This document shows positions 36,623 to 44,862 of a stretch of 64,000 nt of DNA, piece after piece (within the stretch, counting starts at the first letter, position 1; every line of letters starts with the position of its first letter). Under the pieces are notes generated by a model. That model saw only the letters and a program-made list of their open reading frames with translations, ran no database searches and was not told the origin of the DNA. Source of the DNA: Corynebacterium jeikeium (GTDB lineage: Bacteria; Actinomycetota; Actinomycetes; Mycobacteriales; Mycobacteriaceae); NCBI RefSeq assembly GCF_000738265.1, contig NZ_JFCQ01000012.1, positions 1 to 64,000 of the forward strand, written 5' to 3'. Both the position numbers and the translations under genes were made by a program.

Positions 36623-37987
36623 ATGAGGTCGTTTGTTGGAGAAAAGTATTTTGCTCGCCGGAGAGTCATAGCGGCAACCGCAGCTGCCTCCCTGTCGCTG
36701 GCAGCACTGTCCGGCGTGGCTGACGTGACAGACGGGGCTGGCATGGCCGGCGTGGCCGCCGCGCAGTCCAGCGCCCCGAGCCTGCAGTCCAGCGCCCCGA
36801 GCCTGGTGAACCGGGGTGTGCCGATGCGCACCCCGGCACCCTACGCGGGAAAGCCGGTGGATAGTGGGTTGAAGATTGGCGCTACTCCTTCCACGGCGGG
36901 CGTCCTGATGAACTCGGTTCCGCTGGATCCGTCGGTGGGATTGTCCGCAGCGGGGCAGCAGTTCCGCTTTAGTTACTCCACCACCAATCAACATGGAACC
37001 GTGTCCCCATCGACGGGCGCGGTGTTCCTCCCAAAGGGCAAGCCACCAGTCGGTGGCTGGCCTGTTTTGGCGTGGGCGCATGGAACGGTGGGGTTGGCTG
37101 ATCAGTGCACTCCGTCGATGAACCCCCGTTCGCCGCGCGATGCGGATTACCTGAATCACTGGCTGAAGCAGGGTTATGCGATTGTGGCTAGCGACTATGC
37201 AGGCATGGGCACGGAAGGACTGATGAGTTACCTCAACGGCAAGTCCACCGCCGCGAATGTTGTTGATTCCGTTATCGCAGCTCAGAGCCTTCCAGCCGTG
37301 AAACAGGGCGGGCAGGCGCTGTCCAAGAGGTGGGCCGTCATCGGCCAGTCGCAAGGCGGTGGCGCTGCCTTGCACGTGGCGCTACGGGCAACGCAGCGCA
37401 GCAAGCAGGCTGGACTCAACTTCCTGGGCACGGTGGCGACCGGCGCTCCTGCCTATGTGGAGGAGATTGTTTTGGCGGGAAGCCCCTCGTTCCCACCCGC
37501 CCCTCTCCCCGCCGGGTTGAACACCTATGCGTTGTACATCCTGGCCGGGTTCCGCGAGGCTAACCCGAACGTAGATGTGGATTCCGCCCTCACCCCGGAG
37601 GGCAAGCGCATGGTGAAGGCCGCCGAGGAGTCCTGCCTCCCCGAGCTTTCGGAAAGCCTGAAAGGCACCAACGTAGCCCGGGCTTTCTCCAAGCCGTTAC
37701 GCACGGTTCCTGGCCTGGAGCCCGCTTTGCGCGCCTACATGCAAACCCCGGCCACGGGCTATAACAAGCCCGTGTTCCTGGGGCACGGTCTGTTAGATAA
37801 GGATGTTCCCACTCCCATCGGCATCATTTTGAATTCGGACATGTGGATTCACCAGTTCATCGGCGACATGCAGAAGCGAAACAAGCGAGTCGAGGTTCAC
37901 TGGTACCCCACCGACCATGGCGGTACGGTACCAGCATCCCAGCGGGATTCAACACCTTTCCTGGCTAACCTTTTCCGCCAGGGATAG
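36623..37987 (+). CDS. Secreted lipase (LIP family)
   Basis: An exported triacylglycerol lipase/esterase. The 454-residue protein has a signal peptide (RRRVIAATAAASLSLAALSG core) and a LIP-type alpha/beta hydrolase domain: VLAWAHGTVG, nucleophile Ser in VIGQSQGGGAALH, Asp in HGLLDKDVPTPIG, and His in YPTDHGGT. TATACT (36610-36615) ends 7 nt before the ATG, so the mRNA is probably leaderless. Just after the signal peptide, a 21-bp direct repeat (36764-36784 and 36785-36805) encodes QSSAPSL twice. A lipid-dependent species could use it to obtain host fatty acids. Confidence 0.9.
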   Translation: MRSFVGEKYFARRRVIAATAAASLSLAALSGVADVTDGAGMAGVAAAQSSAPSLQSSAPSLVNRGVPMRTPAPYAGKPVDSGLKIGATPSTAGVLMNSVPLDPSVGLSAAGQQFRFSYSTTNQHGTVSPSTGAVFLPKGKPPVGGWPVLAWAHGTVGLADQCTPSMNPRSPRDADYLNHWLKQGYAIVASDYAGMGTEGLMSYLNGKSTAANVVDSVIAAQSLPAVKQGGQALSKRWAVIGQSQGGGAALHVALRATQRSKQAGLNFLGTVATGAPAYVEEIVLAGSPSFPPAPLPAGLNTYALYILAGFREANPNVDVDSALTPEGKRMVKAAEESCLPELSESLKGTNVARAFSKPLRTVPGLEPALRAYMQTPATGYNKPVFLGHGLLDKDVPTPIGIILNSDMWIHQFIGDMQKRNKRVEVHWYPTDHGGTVPASQRDSTPFLANLFRQG

Positions 37988-37999
37988 CCTCTTCCTGAG

Positions 38000-38323
38000 C
38001 TACTCCGCAGGCCCCGCCGTGGCCTGCGCCTTCTGCGGAAGGATGCGCGAGTTTGATCCCATGCGAGTTATGACGTTTACCGTCACAAACTCGCCCTTGA
38101 CCTCGCAGTTCTCCACATCAGCACCGTTGGCATCGGCGATACTTCGGGCCGTGCCGCAGGGCTCCCCCTCACCGGTTTGCAATACCATCGCCGCCGATAG
38201 TGCGGCCAGATCCGCGGCCGTGCTGGCCTGCTCTTTGTGCCCCAGCATCGCGCTCCCCAGCGCCAGCAGAGACGCCACCGACAGGATGCCGAGCGTGATC
38301 ATCGCCCCGTAGACGGTGCTCAT
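38000..38323 (-). CDS. Rv3654c-type TadE-like pilus protein
   Basis: A 107-residue protein with one N-terminal membrane helix (TVYGAMITLGILSVASLLALG) and the helicase/secretion-neighbourhood TadE-like pattern STAADLAALSAAMVLQTGEG. Two cysteines (EPCGTA and ENCEVK) could pair. It is the last gene of the Tad locus and is convergent with the lipase gene at 12 bp distance. Confidence 0.8.
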   Translation of the reverse strand: MSTVYGAMITLGILSVASLLALGSAMLGHKEQASTAADLAALSAAMVLQTGEGEPCGTARSIADANGADVENCEVKGEFVTVNVITRMGSNSRILPQKAQATAGPAE

Positions 38324-38359
38324 TAGCCAACCTCCACCTTCCCCATCCCTCTACTGTCT

Positions 38360-38668
38360 CTATTCCCCGTCCGGCTCCACCATCGTCACGGCCTCGCCGT
38401 GAACGTCGAAAAGAGCCCCGTCCTTGGTAACTTTCACCCGCACTAGAGGTGCATCCGCACCGCCTTCGTGGGAGGTAGAGACGGCGGCGGTGGCGTCAAT
38501 TTCCCTGGCTAGCGCCACCCCATCGCCACCGCGCGCTTCAGCTCGGGCGACGGTCCGCGCCAGCGACTGCGCTGCGGCGGCCTGTGACATGGTGATCAAT
38601 CCCGTGGCGGCTCCGCCGGCGACGAGGGTCATGGCGGTGAGGACGATAGCACCTTCGACTGTGTTCAT
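38360..38668 (-). CDS. TadE-like pilus protein (Rv3655c type)
   Basis: A 102-residue protein beginning MNTVEGAIVLTAMTLVAGGAA, a prepilin-like single N-terminal helix with the conserved Glu at +5 seen in TadE pseudopilins. The rest is hydrophilic beta-type. It lies 36 bp upstream of the Rv3654c-type gene. Confidence 0.75.
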   Translation of the reverse strand: MNTVEGAIVLTAMTLVAGGAATGLITMSQAAAAQSLARTVARAEARGGDGVALAREIDATAAVSTSHEGGADAPLVRVKVTKDGALFDVHGEAVTMVEPDGE

Positions 38669-38781
38669 GTTCGTTCCTGATTGCTGTTTTTTGTTGACGC
38701 CCCCACGCGCCCGAGCCGGGAAAGGTCAGGCGCGCGGAGCGCGGTGTGCAGTGGGCGTGGGACGTCCTGAATCCCGGCCAG

Positions 38782-39162
38782 TTACTTGGTGTTCAGTGCC
38801 TTTTCGAAGATTCCACTGAGCGCCTGTTCTACGGTGTCCGAGGTGACGACCGTGTACAACAGTGCGCCGAGGGCCGCTGCCGCGACGCACCCTAGTGCAT
38901 ATTCGATAGTGGACATTCCCCTATCGTCTGCGTAACGACTGTAAATTGCTCCAATAATCTGGTTCCACCAACGAGCAATTGGATGCTGGTCAGCGTATGT
39001 TTCTTCCGCTACACCGGAGGCCGGATCCGTCTCTATCGGGGCCGCCTTGAGTTGAATGTTTGCCATGGTCTGTGCGCAGGGCTCGTAGCTAGGCTGCGGG
39101 CCAACCGGCGCAGCAGTGGTCGGTGCAGCCGTGGTCGGTGCGGTCATGGTTGAAGTGGTCAT
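38782..39162 (-). CDS. Flp-type pilin (DUF4244) with long leader
   Basis: Probable major subunit of the Tad pilus. The pilin core is GMSTIEYALGCVAAAALGAL, a class III signal where cleavage would follow the Gly and leave a ~45-residue mature pilin. The leader is about 80 residues, with a Thr/Ala/Pro-rich start (TAPTTAAPTTAAP), much longer than usual. ATG 39162 has GGAAGG at 9 nt; a second in-frame ATG at 39066 (MANIQLKAAP) has no ribosome site but would give a more usual leader. Corresponds to Rv3656c. Confidence 0.8.
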   Translation of the reverse strand: MTTSTMTAPTTAAPTTAAPVGPQPSYEPCAQTMANIQLKAAPIETDPASGVAEETYADQHPIARWWNQIIGAIYSRYADDRGMSTIEYALGCVAAAALGALLYTVVTSDTVEQALSGIFEKALNTK

Positions 39163-39289
39163 GGTCAAAGTCCTTCCCGGGGCGCGAAGAGCGCGCCGCC
39201 GTGTCGTGTGAGTGATGAATAGATGTCGTGCGAAACTGCTCCGCCTCTGCTTCCTCTACCGTGTTCCGCGTGCCTCTACGGCGAGACCC

Positions 39290-40507
39290 CTACAGCGAGG
39301 CCATACCAATGGCCAGCGGAATCAAACCCACGAATACGAAGGCTGGGAGGAAGCAGAGGGTCAGCGGTGCAGCCAAAGCGATGAGAACCTTTTCAGCTCC
39401 CGCGGTTGCCTTATCAGCAGCGACCCGGCGCAGGTGCTCAGCTTGCTGGCGCATCCCATCGGCGAGCGATGTTCCGGCGCGGGTTTGCTGAGCTGCCTGG
39501 CGGGCGATGGGACCAAACAGTGGATGATCGGCTAATGCGAGCCAGGCCTGCTCTCCCCCACCTAAATACAGAAGAGCGAGCGAGTGTTGAAGCAGATCCT
39601 GACCTTCGCTGGCTTCACTCCGATTACCCCGTGCCAACTGCCCTACCCCCAGTTCCCATGCAGGTAGCAGTGCCTTTCCGGCGTGCAGGGCTGCAGCAGT
39701 GACGTCGAGGGCACGGGCTGCGTCCAGAGGCCCCATGGGCGTGGGTGTGGCCGGACCGGCCCGCACGCCCACTCCTCCCAGCGGAGACGTAGTTAAAGAC
39801 TCGCTGAGGTACTCCGTCCACAGAGTTCCCGCGCACACCAGGCCAACCCCGGCGAGGAAGAGCAGCACCCCGAGCACGTTGGTTATCAGAAAGTTCAGTG
39901 TCCCTAGCCCGCTGGCCTGCCCCAGCGCCACCGCGCCCACAGGTAGCGCCAGCAAAACCGTCACCGTCAGGCGTGCTCCCGCCGTCGCGGAGGTGGATTT
40001 CGAAATATGCGCCAGCTGCGCATCAATGTCCGTCACATGCGCCCGCGCCAACCCAGCTAACCCCACGCCGTGACGGTGGGAAATGCCCCAGATCTGGAAT
40101 AGGTGGGACAGGAGGCTAGGGGCGTCGCTGCTTTCCGCGTTTACAGGGCCAGCAGCCCCCGCACCAGCGCCAGCGCCGACAGCCCCTGCACCTGCGCCAG
40201 CGCCGACAGACCCTGCACCCGGCGCGGCGCCGAGGCGCACTCTTGCACACTCCACGTCCAGGGCACGGCGCAGCGCCTCAGTTTTCAGCCCCTCAGACGC
40301 ATGCTCGACGGCGTCCAGGGAACGCCCACCGGCCATCACCTCGCGGGCAATGGCATCCACCGCATCGCGCACCTCGCCCAGGGACTTCATCCGGCGACGA
40401 GTTTTCAGCACCCGACCAACCACGATCTTCAGGGTGAAAGTGACCATCAGAGCGGCAGCGGCGACCGCCAGTACGGAAATCATCAGCTCCCCATCAGCCC
40501 AGTTCAT
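39290..40507 (-). CDS. Fused TadB-TadC inner-membrane pilus protein
   Basis: Inner-membrane platform of the Tad/Flp secretion apparatus. The 405-residue frame joins two T2SF-type units: a TadB-like half (about 1-240, ISKSTSATAGARLTVTVLLA and a pair of membrane helices) and a TadC-like half (about 270-405, ALPAWELGV-type segment, RAGTSLADGMRQQAEHLRR, final helices). In mycobacteria these are separate genes (Rv3658c and Rv3657c). Between helices of the first half is a Gly/Ala insertion encoded by 27-bp repeats (40168-40221). I chose ATG 40507 (MNWADGELM), overlapping tadA by 14 bp. Confidence 0.8.
   Translation of the reverse strand: MNWADGELMISVLAVAAAALMVTFTLKIVVGRVLKTRRRMKSLGEVRDAVDAIAREVMAGGRSLDAVEHASEGLKTEALRRALDVECARVRLGAAPGAGSVGAGAGAGAVGAGAGAGAAGPVNAESSDAPSLLSHLFQIWGISHRHGVGLAGLARAHVTDIDAQLAHISKSTSATAGARLTVTVLLALPVGAVALGQASGLGTLNFLITNVLGVLLFLAGVGLVCAGTLWTEYLSESLTTSPLGGVGVRAGPATPTPMGPLDAARALDVTAAALHAGKALLPAWELGVGQLARGNRSEASEGQDLLQHSLALLYLGGGEQAWLALADHPLFGPIARQAAQQTRAGTSLADGMRQQAEHLRRVAADKATAGAEKVLIALAAPLTLCFLPAFVFVGLIPLAIGMASL
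40168..40221. repeat. 27-bp tandem repeat in tadBC
   Basis: Two adjacent 27-bp units (40168-40194, 40195-40221) differ at very few bases and encode the Gly/Ala run GAGAGAGAVGAGAGAGA on the minus strand. The period is a multiple of three, so copy changes keep the frame. Confidence 0.7.
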
Positions 40508-41702
40508 CACAGAACTCCTCGAACGCTTCGGCGCCCTCGGCAACCTCGCCACCCTCGCTGTCAACTCCGCCGCGCCACTGCCACAGCACTTCGATGCGAG
40601 CCCGCTCGTCTCCGACCAAGCGCCCGATGTGGGTTAACCGTCGCCCCTGGTCTGTGCGCGAAACGTGCAACACCACGTCGATGCCGTCGATCACCTGGCG
40701 CGCCAGCGCCATCCGATCCAGGCCAGCCATTGCTCCGAGCGCTTCCAACCTCCCCGGCACACTCGCCGGATCGTTCGCATGGATCGTCCCTGCACTGCCC
40801 GCATGCCCGGTGTTGAGCGCAACCAGCAGATCGGCCACCTCTGGCCCACGGATCTCCCCCACCACGATGCGGTCCGGTCGCATGCGCAGACTCTGCTTCA
40901 CCAGCGTTGTCATGGTGATTGCGCCTGCTCCCTCCGCATTGCCTTCGCGGGTCGCCATCGAAACGACGTGAGGGTGGTCGATCAGCAGCTCCGGGGTATC
41001 CTCCACCACAATTAACCGCTGGTCGCGGGCCACTTCCGCCAGCAACGCAGCCAGCAGCGTTGTCTTACCCGCGCCCGTCCCACCGCTAATCAAAATGTTT
41101 CGCCGCGCCCGCACTATTCGCCGCAGCACTTCGGCCATCTCCCTACTAGCCAGCCCGCCGGCCACCAGTGCGTCCAAAGAGTTCCTCTGCCCGGTAATCG
41201 CCCGCAGGCTTATGCAACTGCCGCCTGCCGCCGGGGGCGCCAGCAGCGTGTGCACACGAATCGCCTGCGCTGCTACGTCCGGAGGCAAATCGCGTAACAC
41301 TCCGTCTGCGAAAGGCCGGGCCTCGTCCAATCTCTCGCCGCACATCGTCGCCATGCGCACCGCCAGATCCCGCGCGCTCTCGGCGCTGATCTTCACGCTA
41401 TCCACGCGCTGCATCCCCGCGCCCCGGTCCGCCCACACGTCGCCATCACCGTTGAGCACCACATCTGTCACCTGCGGATCCAGCAGCGGCCCGGCTAGCG
41501 GCCCCAGCCCGCTGAATTCCCTCTGCAGCGTGCGCACATTCTCCACGCTCGCCTCCCCAAGGAGGTGCAGGCTGCGCGAAAGATCGTGCTCATCCGGCCG
41601 ACTGATTCCCTGTTCTGCCAGGTCGTCGCGCACAAGAGCCAGCAGCCCACGCTCTGGTTCCGGTTGGCTGCGCTCGGCCTTTTTTCTTCTTGACGCCACC
41701 AC
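40494..41702 (-). CDS. tadA: TadA-type pilus assembly ATPase
   Basis: The hexameric secretion ATPase that powers pilin assembly. The 402-residue product has Walker A ILISGGTGAGKTTLLAALLA, an Asp-box LIVVEDTPEL, Walker B region MRPDRIVVGEIRGPE and the His-box GHAGSAGTIHANDP. The start is GTG 41702 with GGGGGAG upstream. Orthologue of Rv3659c. Its 3' end overlaps the fused tadB-tadC gene, so co-translation is likely. Confidence 0.92.
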   Translation of the reverse strand: MVASRRKKAERSQPEPERGLLALVRDDLAEQGISRPDEHDLSRSLHLLGEASVENVRTLQREFSGLGPLAGPLLDPQVTDVVLNGDGDVWADRGAGMQRVDSVKISAESARDLAVRMATMCGERLDEARPFADGVLRDLPPDVAAQAIRVHTLLAPPAAGGSCISLRAITGQRNSLDALVAGGLASREMAEVLRRIVRARRNILISGGTGAGKTTLLAALLAEVARDQRLIVVEDTPELLIDHPHVVSMATREGNAEGAGAITMTTLVKQSLRMRPDRIVVGEIRGPEVADLLVALNTGHAGSAGTIHANDPASVPGRLEALGAMAGLDRMALARQVIDGIDVVLHVSRTDQGRRLTHIGRLVGDERARIEVLWQWRGGVDSEGGEVAEGAEAFEEFCDELG

Positions 41703-41785
41703 GGTCTCCCCCTACTCCCGATTCCCTAGCTGCATTCCTTGTCAGTGCCCTATCCAGTCCCCGTACCAAGCCCCGGACCAAGCCC

Positions 41786-42988
41786 CTAGCTCGCCAACGG
41801 AAGCGCGCAGTTGCCGATGATCCCCTGGATCTTCTCCCACACCTCACGCACCGGTTCGCGAGCGCGGTCATGTTTCAGCGAACTTTCGATCCAATACTCG
41901 GCTTCACCCCGGTCTAAGGCGGACGCGCACTGGGCATCGTGGCGGATCACTGTCACTGGAGCCTCGTCCAGCATCAACGCCGCGACGGCCACGGACGTTG
42001 ATGCCCCGGGAGTTTCCCGCAGCACGATCAGTGGTTTTGCACGGTCGTTTTCCAGCATTCGATTACGCAATGCGCTGGCGGCCGTCACCCCTTGGATGGT
42101 TAAGGGCGCGACCAGGATGTGCACGTCTGGTTCCGCCTCGCCCCACTGTTCCGTCCACCCGGCGCTGGCGCTATCGGCCACCGGCAGGCTGCGCCCGCAA
42201 TCCACCACCATGTCGTCCGCGTGCATCAGATGGGCCAGCTGCCCCACGTCCAAGCCTCTGCCGCCGCTGTGTGCACCGAACGTCGGATAGCGGTCGGCGT
42301 AAATCACGGGCACGGCTCCTCCATCAGCGCCAATCTTCTTGCCTCCCGCGCTGTCGAAGCCCAACATCAGCAGGTGGCTGCGCAGCTGCTCGAAGTCGCA
42401 GTCGGCGGGGATCTGGTTTCGGGTTAGTCCGGGCCGCCTTTCCTTGCCCAGCACTAGATCCAGGCCACAGGAATGCGGGTCGGCGTCCACAAGAACCGCG
42501 GGCCTTCCCTCGCAGGACATGTAATAGGCCAGTTGGGCTGCAAACAGGCTGGACCCGGCGCCGCCCACCGCGGAGCTCACCGCGATGCGCATCACATCGT
42601 TCGCCCCGATCATCTCCGCCAGCACCATCGCCCCGCCCGCGTCCAGGGAGGGCTCCAATTGGTCCACGCGAATCGCGCGCACCAGTCGGTGGCGGGTAAG
42701 TTCGCTATCCCTATCGCTCAGTACGATGGCGGAGTTTTGGCACGTAAATCCGTCTTTCCGATCCAGGTCACGCAGCAGTTCTGCGGTGGATTCGTCCGCC
42801 CCGTCGTGCACCACCATGGGGCGCCTGGTCACGGCCGCCACCATGCGCGCCTCGTTATTCCACAGCGGGTCGGCGATGTCGATAATCACCGGCCTCAGCT
42901 TCCCCGCTGGGGCTGTCGCTGCTGCCTTCCGCGCTGTTGCCTTCTTTGCTGCTGTCTTTTTCCGCTTGCCTGACTTCCCTGCTCCCAT
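41786..42988 (-). CDS. CpaE/Ssd-like ParA-family protein
   Basis: A P-loop NTPase-related protein of the pilus-localisation or septum-site (Ssd, Rv3660c) group. After a basic N-terminal tail (KKTAAKKATARKAAATAP), residues about 110-330 show a MinD/ParA-like fold: AVSSAVGGAGSSLFAAQLAYYM in place of the deviant Walker A (GGAGSS without the usual GKT/S lysine), VLVDADPHSCGLDLVLG and VDCGRSLP. The lack of a canonical P-loop Lys suggests weak or no ATPase activity, as proposed for Ssd proteins. 83 bp upstream of tadA, same strand. Confidence 0.82.
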   Translation of the reverse strand: MGAGKSGKRKKTAAKKATARKAAATAPAGKLRPVIIDIADPLWNNEARMVAAVTRRPMVVHDGADESTAELLRDLDRKDGFTCQNSAIVLSDRDSELTRHRLVRAIRVDQLEPSLDAGGAMVLAEMIGANDVMRIAVSSAVGGAGSSLFAAQLAYYMSCEGRPAVLVDADPHSCGLDLVLGKERRPGLTRNQIPADCDFEQLRSHLLMLGFDSAGGKKIGADGGAVPVIYADRYPTFGAHSGGRGLDVGQLAHLMHADDMVVDCGRSLPVADSASAGWTEQWGEAEPDVHILVAPLTIQGVTAASALRNRMLENDRAKPLIVLRETPGASTSVAVAALMLDEAPVTVIRHDAQCASALDRGEAEYWIESSLKHDRAREPVREVWEKIQGIIGNCALPLAS

Positions 42989-43142
42989 GAAACAAAGGCT
43001 GTCAGTTGAGCGGTCGTAAAAGTACCCCTGATTTTTTGGCTGTGGAAAAGTCGGGTTGGCGTCACAAAAAAGGGTCTAGAGCCTGTGGATAACCAGAAAC
43101 GGGAAAAGATAAGAGTGACATAAGGGGCGGGATGTAATTAAA

Positions 43143-43970
43143 ATGACGAATGTGAATCAGCACCAGGAGCCAGCACGCGCATCGGGCAACGGGCGGATTT
43201 TGGCTATTTTCGACCTCGATAAGACGATTATCGATACGTCGGCGTCCCTGGCCTACCGCCGCCCTATGGCCGAACGCGGCCTGCTTAACACCGGTGAAGT
43301 GCTGAAGATGATGGCGATGCTGGGCAACTACATGCTCTCCACCCATTCCGAGGGCAACCTGGAATCCATCAAAGACGCGCTGACCAGCATCATTAAGGAT
43401 CGCGAATCCGAACCGCTGCGCCAAGTCGCCCAAGACGCGCTGCAGGAAGTCATCACCCCGTTCATCTACACCGAAGCGCGCGAGCTCATCGAATGGCACC
43501 GCAAAATGGGTCATCACATCGCCATCGTGACGGCCTCGGCCTCCATCATGGTGCAGCCGATCGCCAAAGAACTCGGCGTTGACCACCTGTTTGCCACAGA
43601 ACTAGAAGAAAAGGACGGGCGCTTCACCGGCGCCGTCACGCACTTCAACAAGGGCCACGCCAAGGTCGAACGAATCCTGCAGCTCGTCGCGGAACACGGC
43701 TACGACCTGGACGAAAGCTACGCTTATTCCGACGCCGCCACCGACATCCCCATGCTGGAGCTGGTGGGCAACCCGGTTGCCGTGAACCCGGACCGCCCCC
43801 TCAAAAAACGGGCGACCGAATCCGACTGGCCGATCCGGCAGTTCAGCCGCCCCGAACCGCTATTCCCCCAGGCAGCGGTGCTGGCCGGGGCGGGCGCCAC
43901 ACTCGCACTGCTCGGCATCGCCGCTACTGGGCTGGCGATGTGGCTGCGTGGGCGCGACGAAGGGGTCTAG
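43143..43970 (+). CDS. HAD-IB phosphatase with C-terminal membrane anchor
   Basis: A phosphoserine-phosphatase-like HAD hydrolase. Motif I is FDLDKTIIDTSAS, motif II is IVTASASIM, and motif IV region is AYSDAATDIPMLE. The last 30 residues hold a membrane helix (ALLGIAATGLAMWL). It is the orthologue of Rv3661 by position and form; the substrate could be a phospholipid or phospho-metabolite and is not known. It is divergent from the Ssd-like gene; TGTAATTAAA directly before the ATG is AT-rich and may hold the -10. Confidence 0.85.
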   Translation: MTNVNQHQEPARASGNGRILAIFDLDKTIIDTSASLAYRRPMAERGLLNTGEVLKMMAMLGNYMLSTHSEGNLESIKDALTSIIKDRESEPLRQVAQDALQEVITPFIYTEARELIEWHRKMGHHIAIVTASASIMVQPIAKELGVDHLFATELEEKDGRFTGAVTHFNKGHAKVERILQLVAEHGYDLDESYAYSDAATDIPMLELVGNPVAVNPDRPLKKRATESDWPIRQFSRPEPLFPQAAVLAGAGATLALLGIAATGLAMWLRGRDEGV

Positions 43971-43983
43971 CTTCGGCACCCCG

Positions 43984-44769
43984 CTACTTCGCGTCCGCGA
44001 TCGACTTGCCTTCCAGCGACCCCTCCGACAGACCCGTGGCGTGGAAAATAATCCACTCGGCCACGCCCTCCGGGGTGCCGCTGGCGAAAGCCTCTGCCTT
44101 CGCCATGTAATCCTCGCGCTTGCGGTTCCACCACACCTCCGGCACGCCCAAACCGCGCGGATCCAGGCCGGTGGCAATGGTCGCCAGACGAGAGCACGCG
44201 CGGGCGGTCACGCCGGTGGCGTCCGCAAAAGGCTGCAAAGCCAACAGTTCGCCGTGGATCACCGCAGACAGCACCGTCGCATTCACCTTCGTCCCACCAG
44301 CGATGAACTTGCCCAGCAGCTGCAGGCGCGCATCCGTCGAACGGCGCGGGCGGCCCGGCACCAGGAACTCTGCGTCGCCCGCGGCCTTCTGACGAAACGC
44401 TGGGTCGGACATCTGCGGGCTAGCCACCGCATTAATACGGGCGATGATCTGCAATGGGGCGCGGCGCCACGTGGTTACCGTGTCCGTGATCCCGTCCGGC
44501 GCCAGCAGCTCGGCGGCGCGCAGCGCACCGGCCAGGATCGGATCTTCCACCTGGCCGTCCTCGGGCAGTCGCGGACTACCGCCGTCCAGCTGTGCCGAAG
44601 CCCGCGCCCCGCGCAGCACAGCCTCCGCGCCCGTGACATCCCATCCACGCAGGTTCGCGGGGTGGCGGTGCAGGCGCGCGAGGTGATCGTTGGCTTGGGC
44701 CACAGCCTCCGGCACGCCGGGCAGTTCGGCCAGTCCGGCGAGCGGATCGTGCACAGAATTGTCAGACAT
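43984..44769 (-). CDS. Degenerate Fic-domain-like protein
   Basis: Family members in this position (Rv3662c) carry vague oxidoreductase labels. I read it as a relic Fic fold: residues 57-64 ASAQLDGG resemble the Fic N-terminal inhibitory/ligand motif (A-S-S-x-I-E-G), and 173-190 GELLALQPFADATGVTAR align with the AMPylase motif HPFxDGNGRTxR, with the catalytic His replaced by Gln179 and GNGR replaced by ATGV. It is therefore unlikely to AMPylate. ATG 44769 (MSDNSVHDP, 261 residues) is preferred over a start 66 bp upstream. It is convergent with the HAD gene. Confidence 0.65.
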   Translation of the reverse strand: MSDNSVHDPLAGLAELPGVPEAVAQANDHLARLHRHPANLRGWDVTGAEAVLRGARASAQLDGGSPRLPEDGQVEDPILAGALRAAELLAPDGITDTVTTWRRAPLQIIARINAVASPQMSDPAFRQKAAGDAEFLVPGRPRRSTDARLQLLGKFIAGGTKVNATVLSAVIHGELLALQPFADATGVTARACSRLATIATGLDPRGLGVPEVWWNRKREDYMAKAEAFASGTPEGVAEWIIFHATGLSEGSLEGKSIADAK

Positions 44770-44862
44770 ATTTAAGACAATAATGCACCCGCCCGCGCAA
44801 ACTTCCCCGTGGTCTGGCAAACTAGGGGAAGTCAATTAGGTGTAACCCCCAGGAGTTTTACA

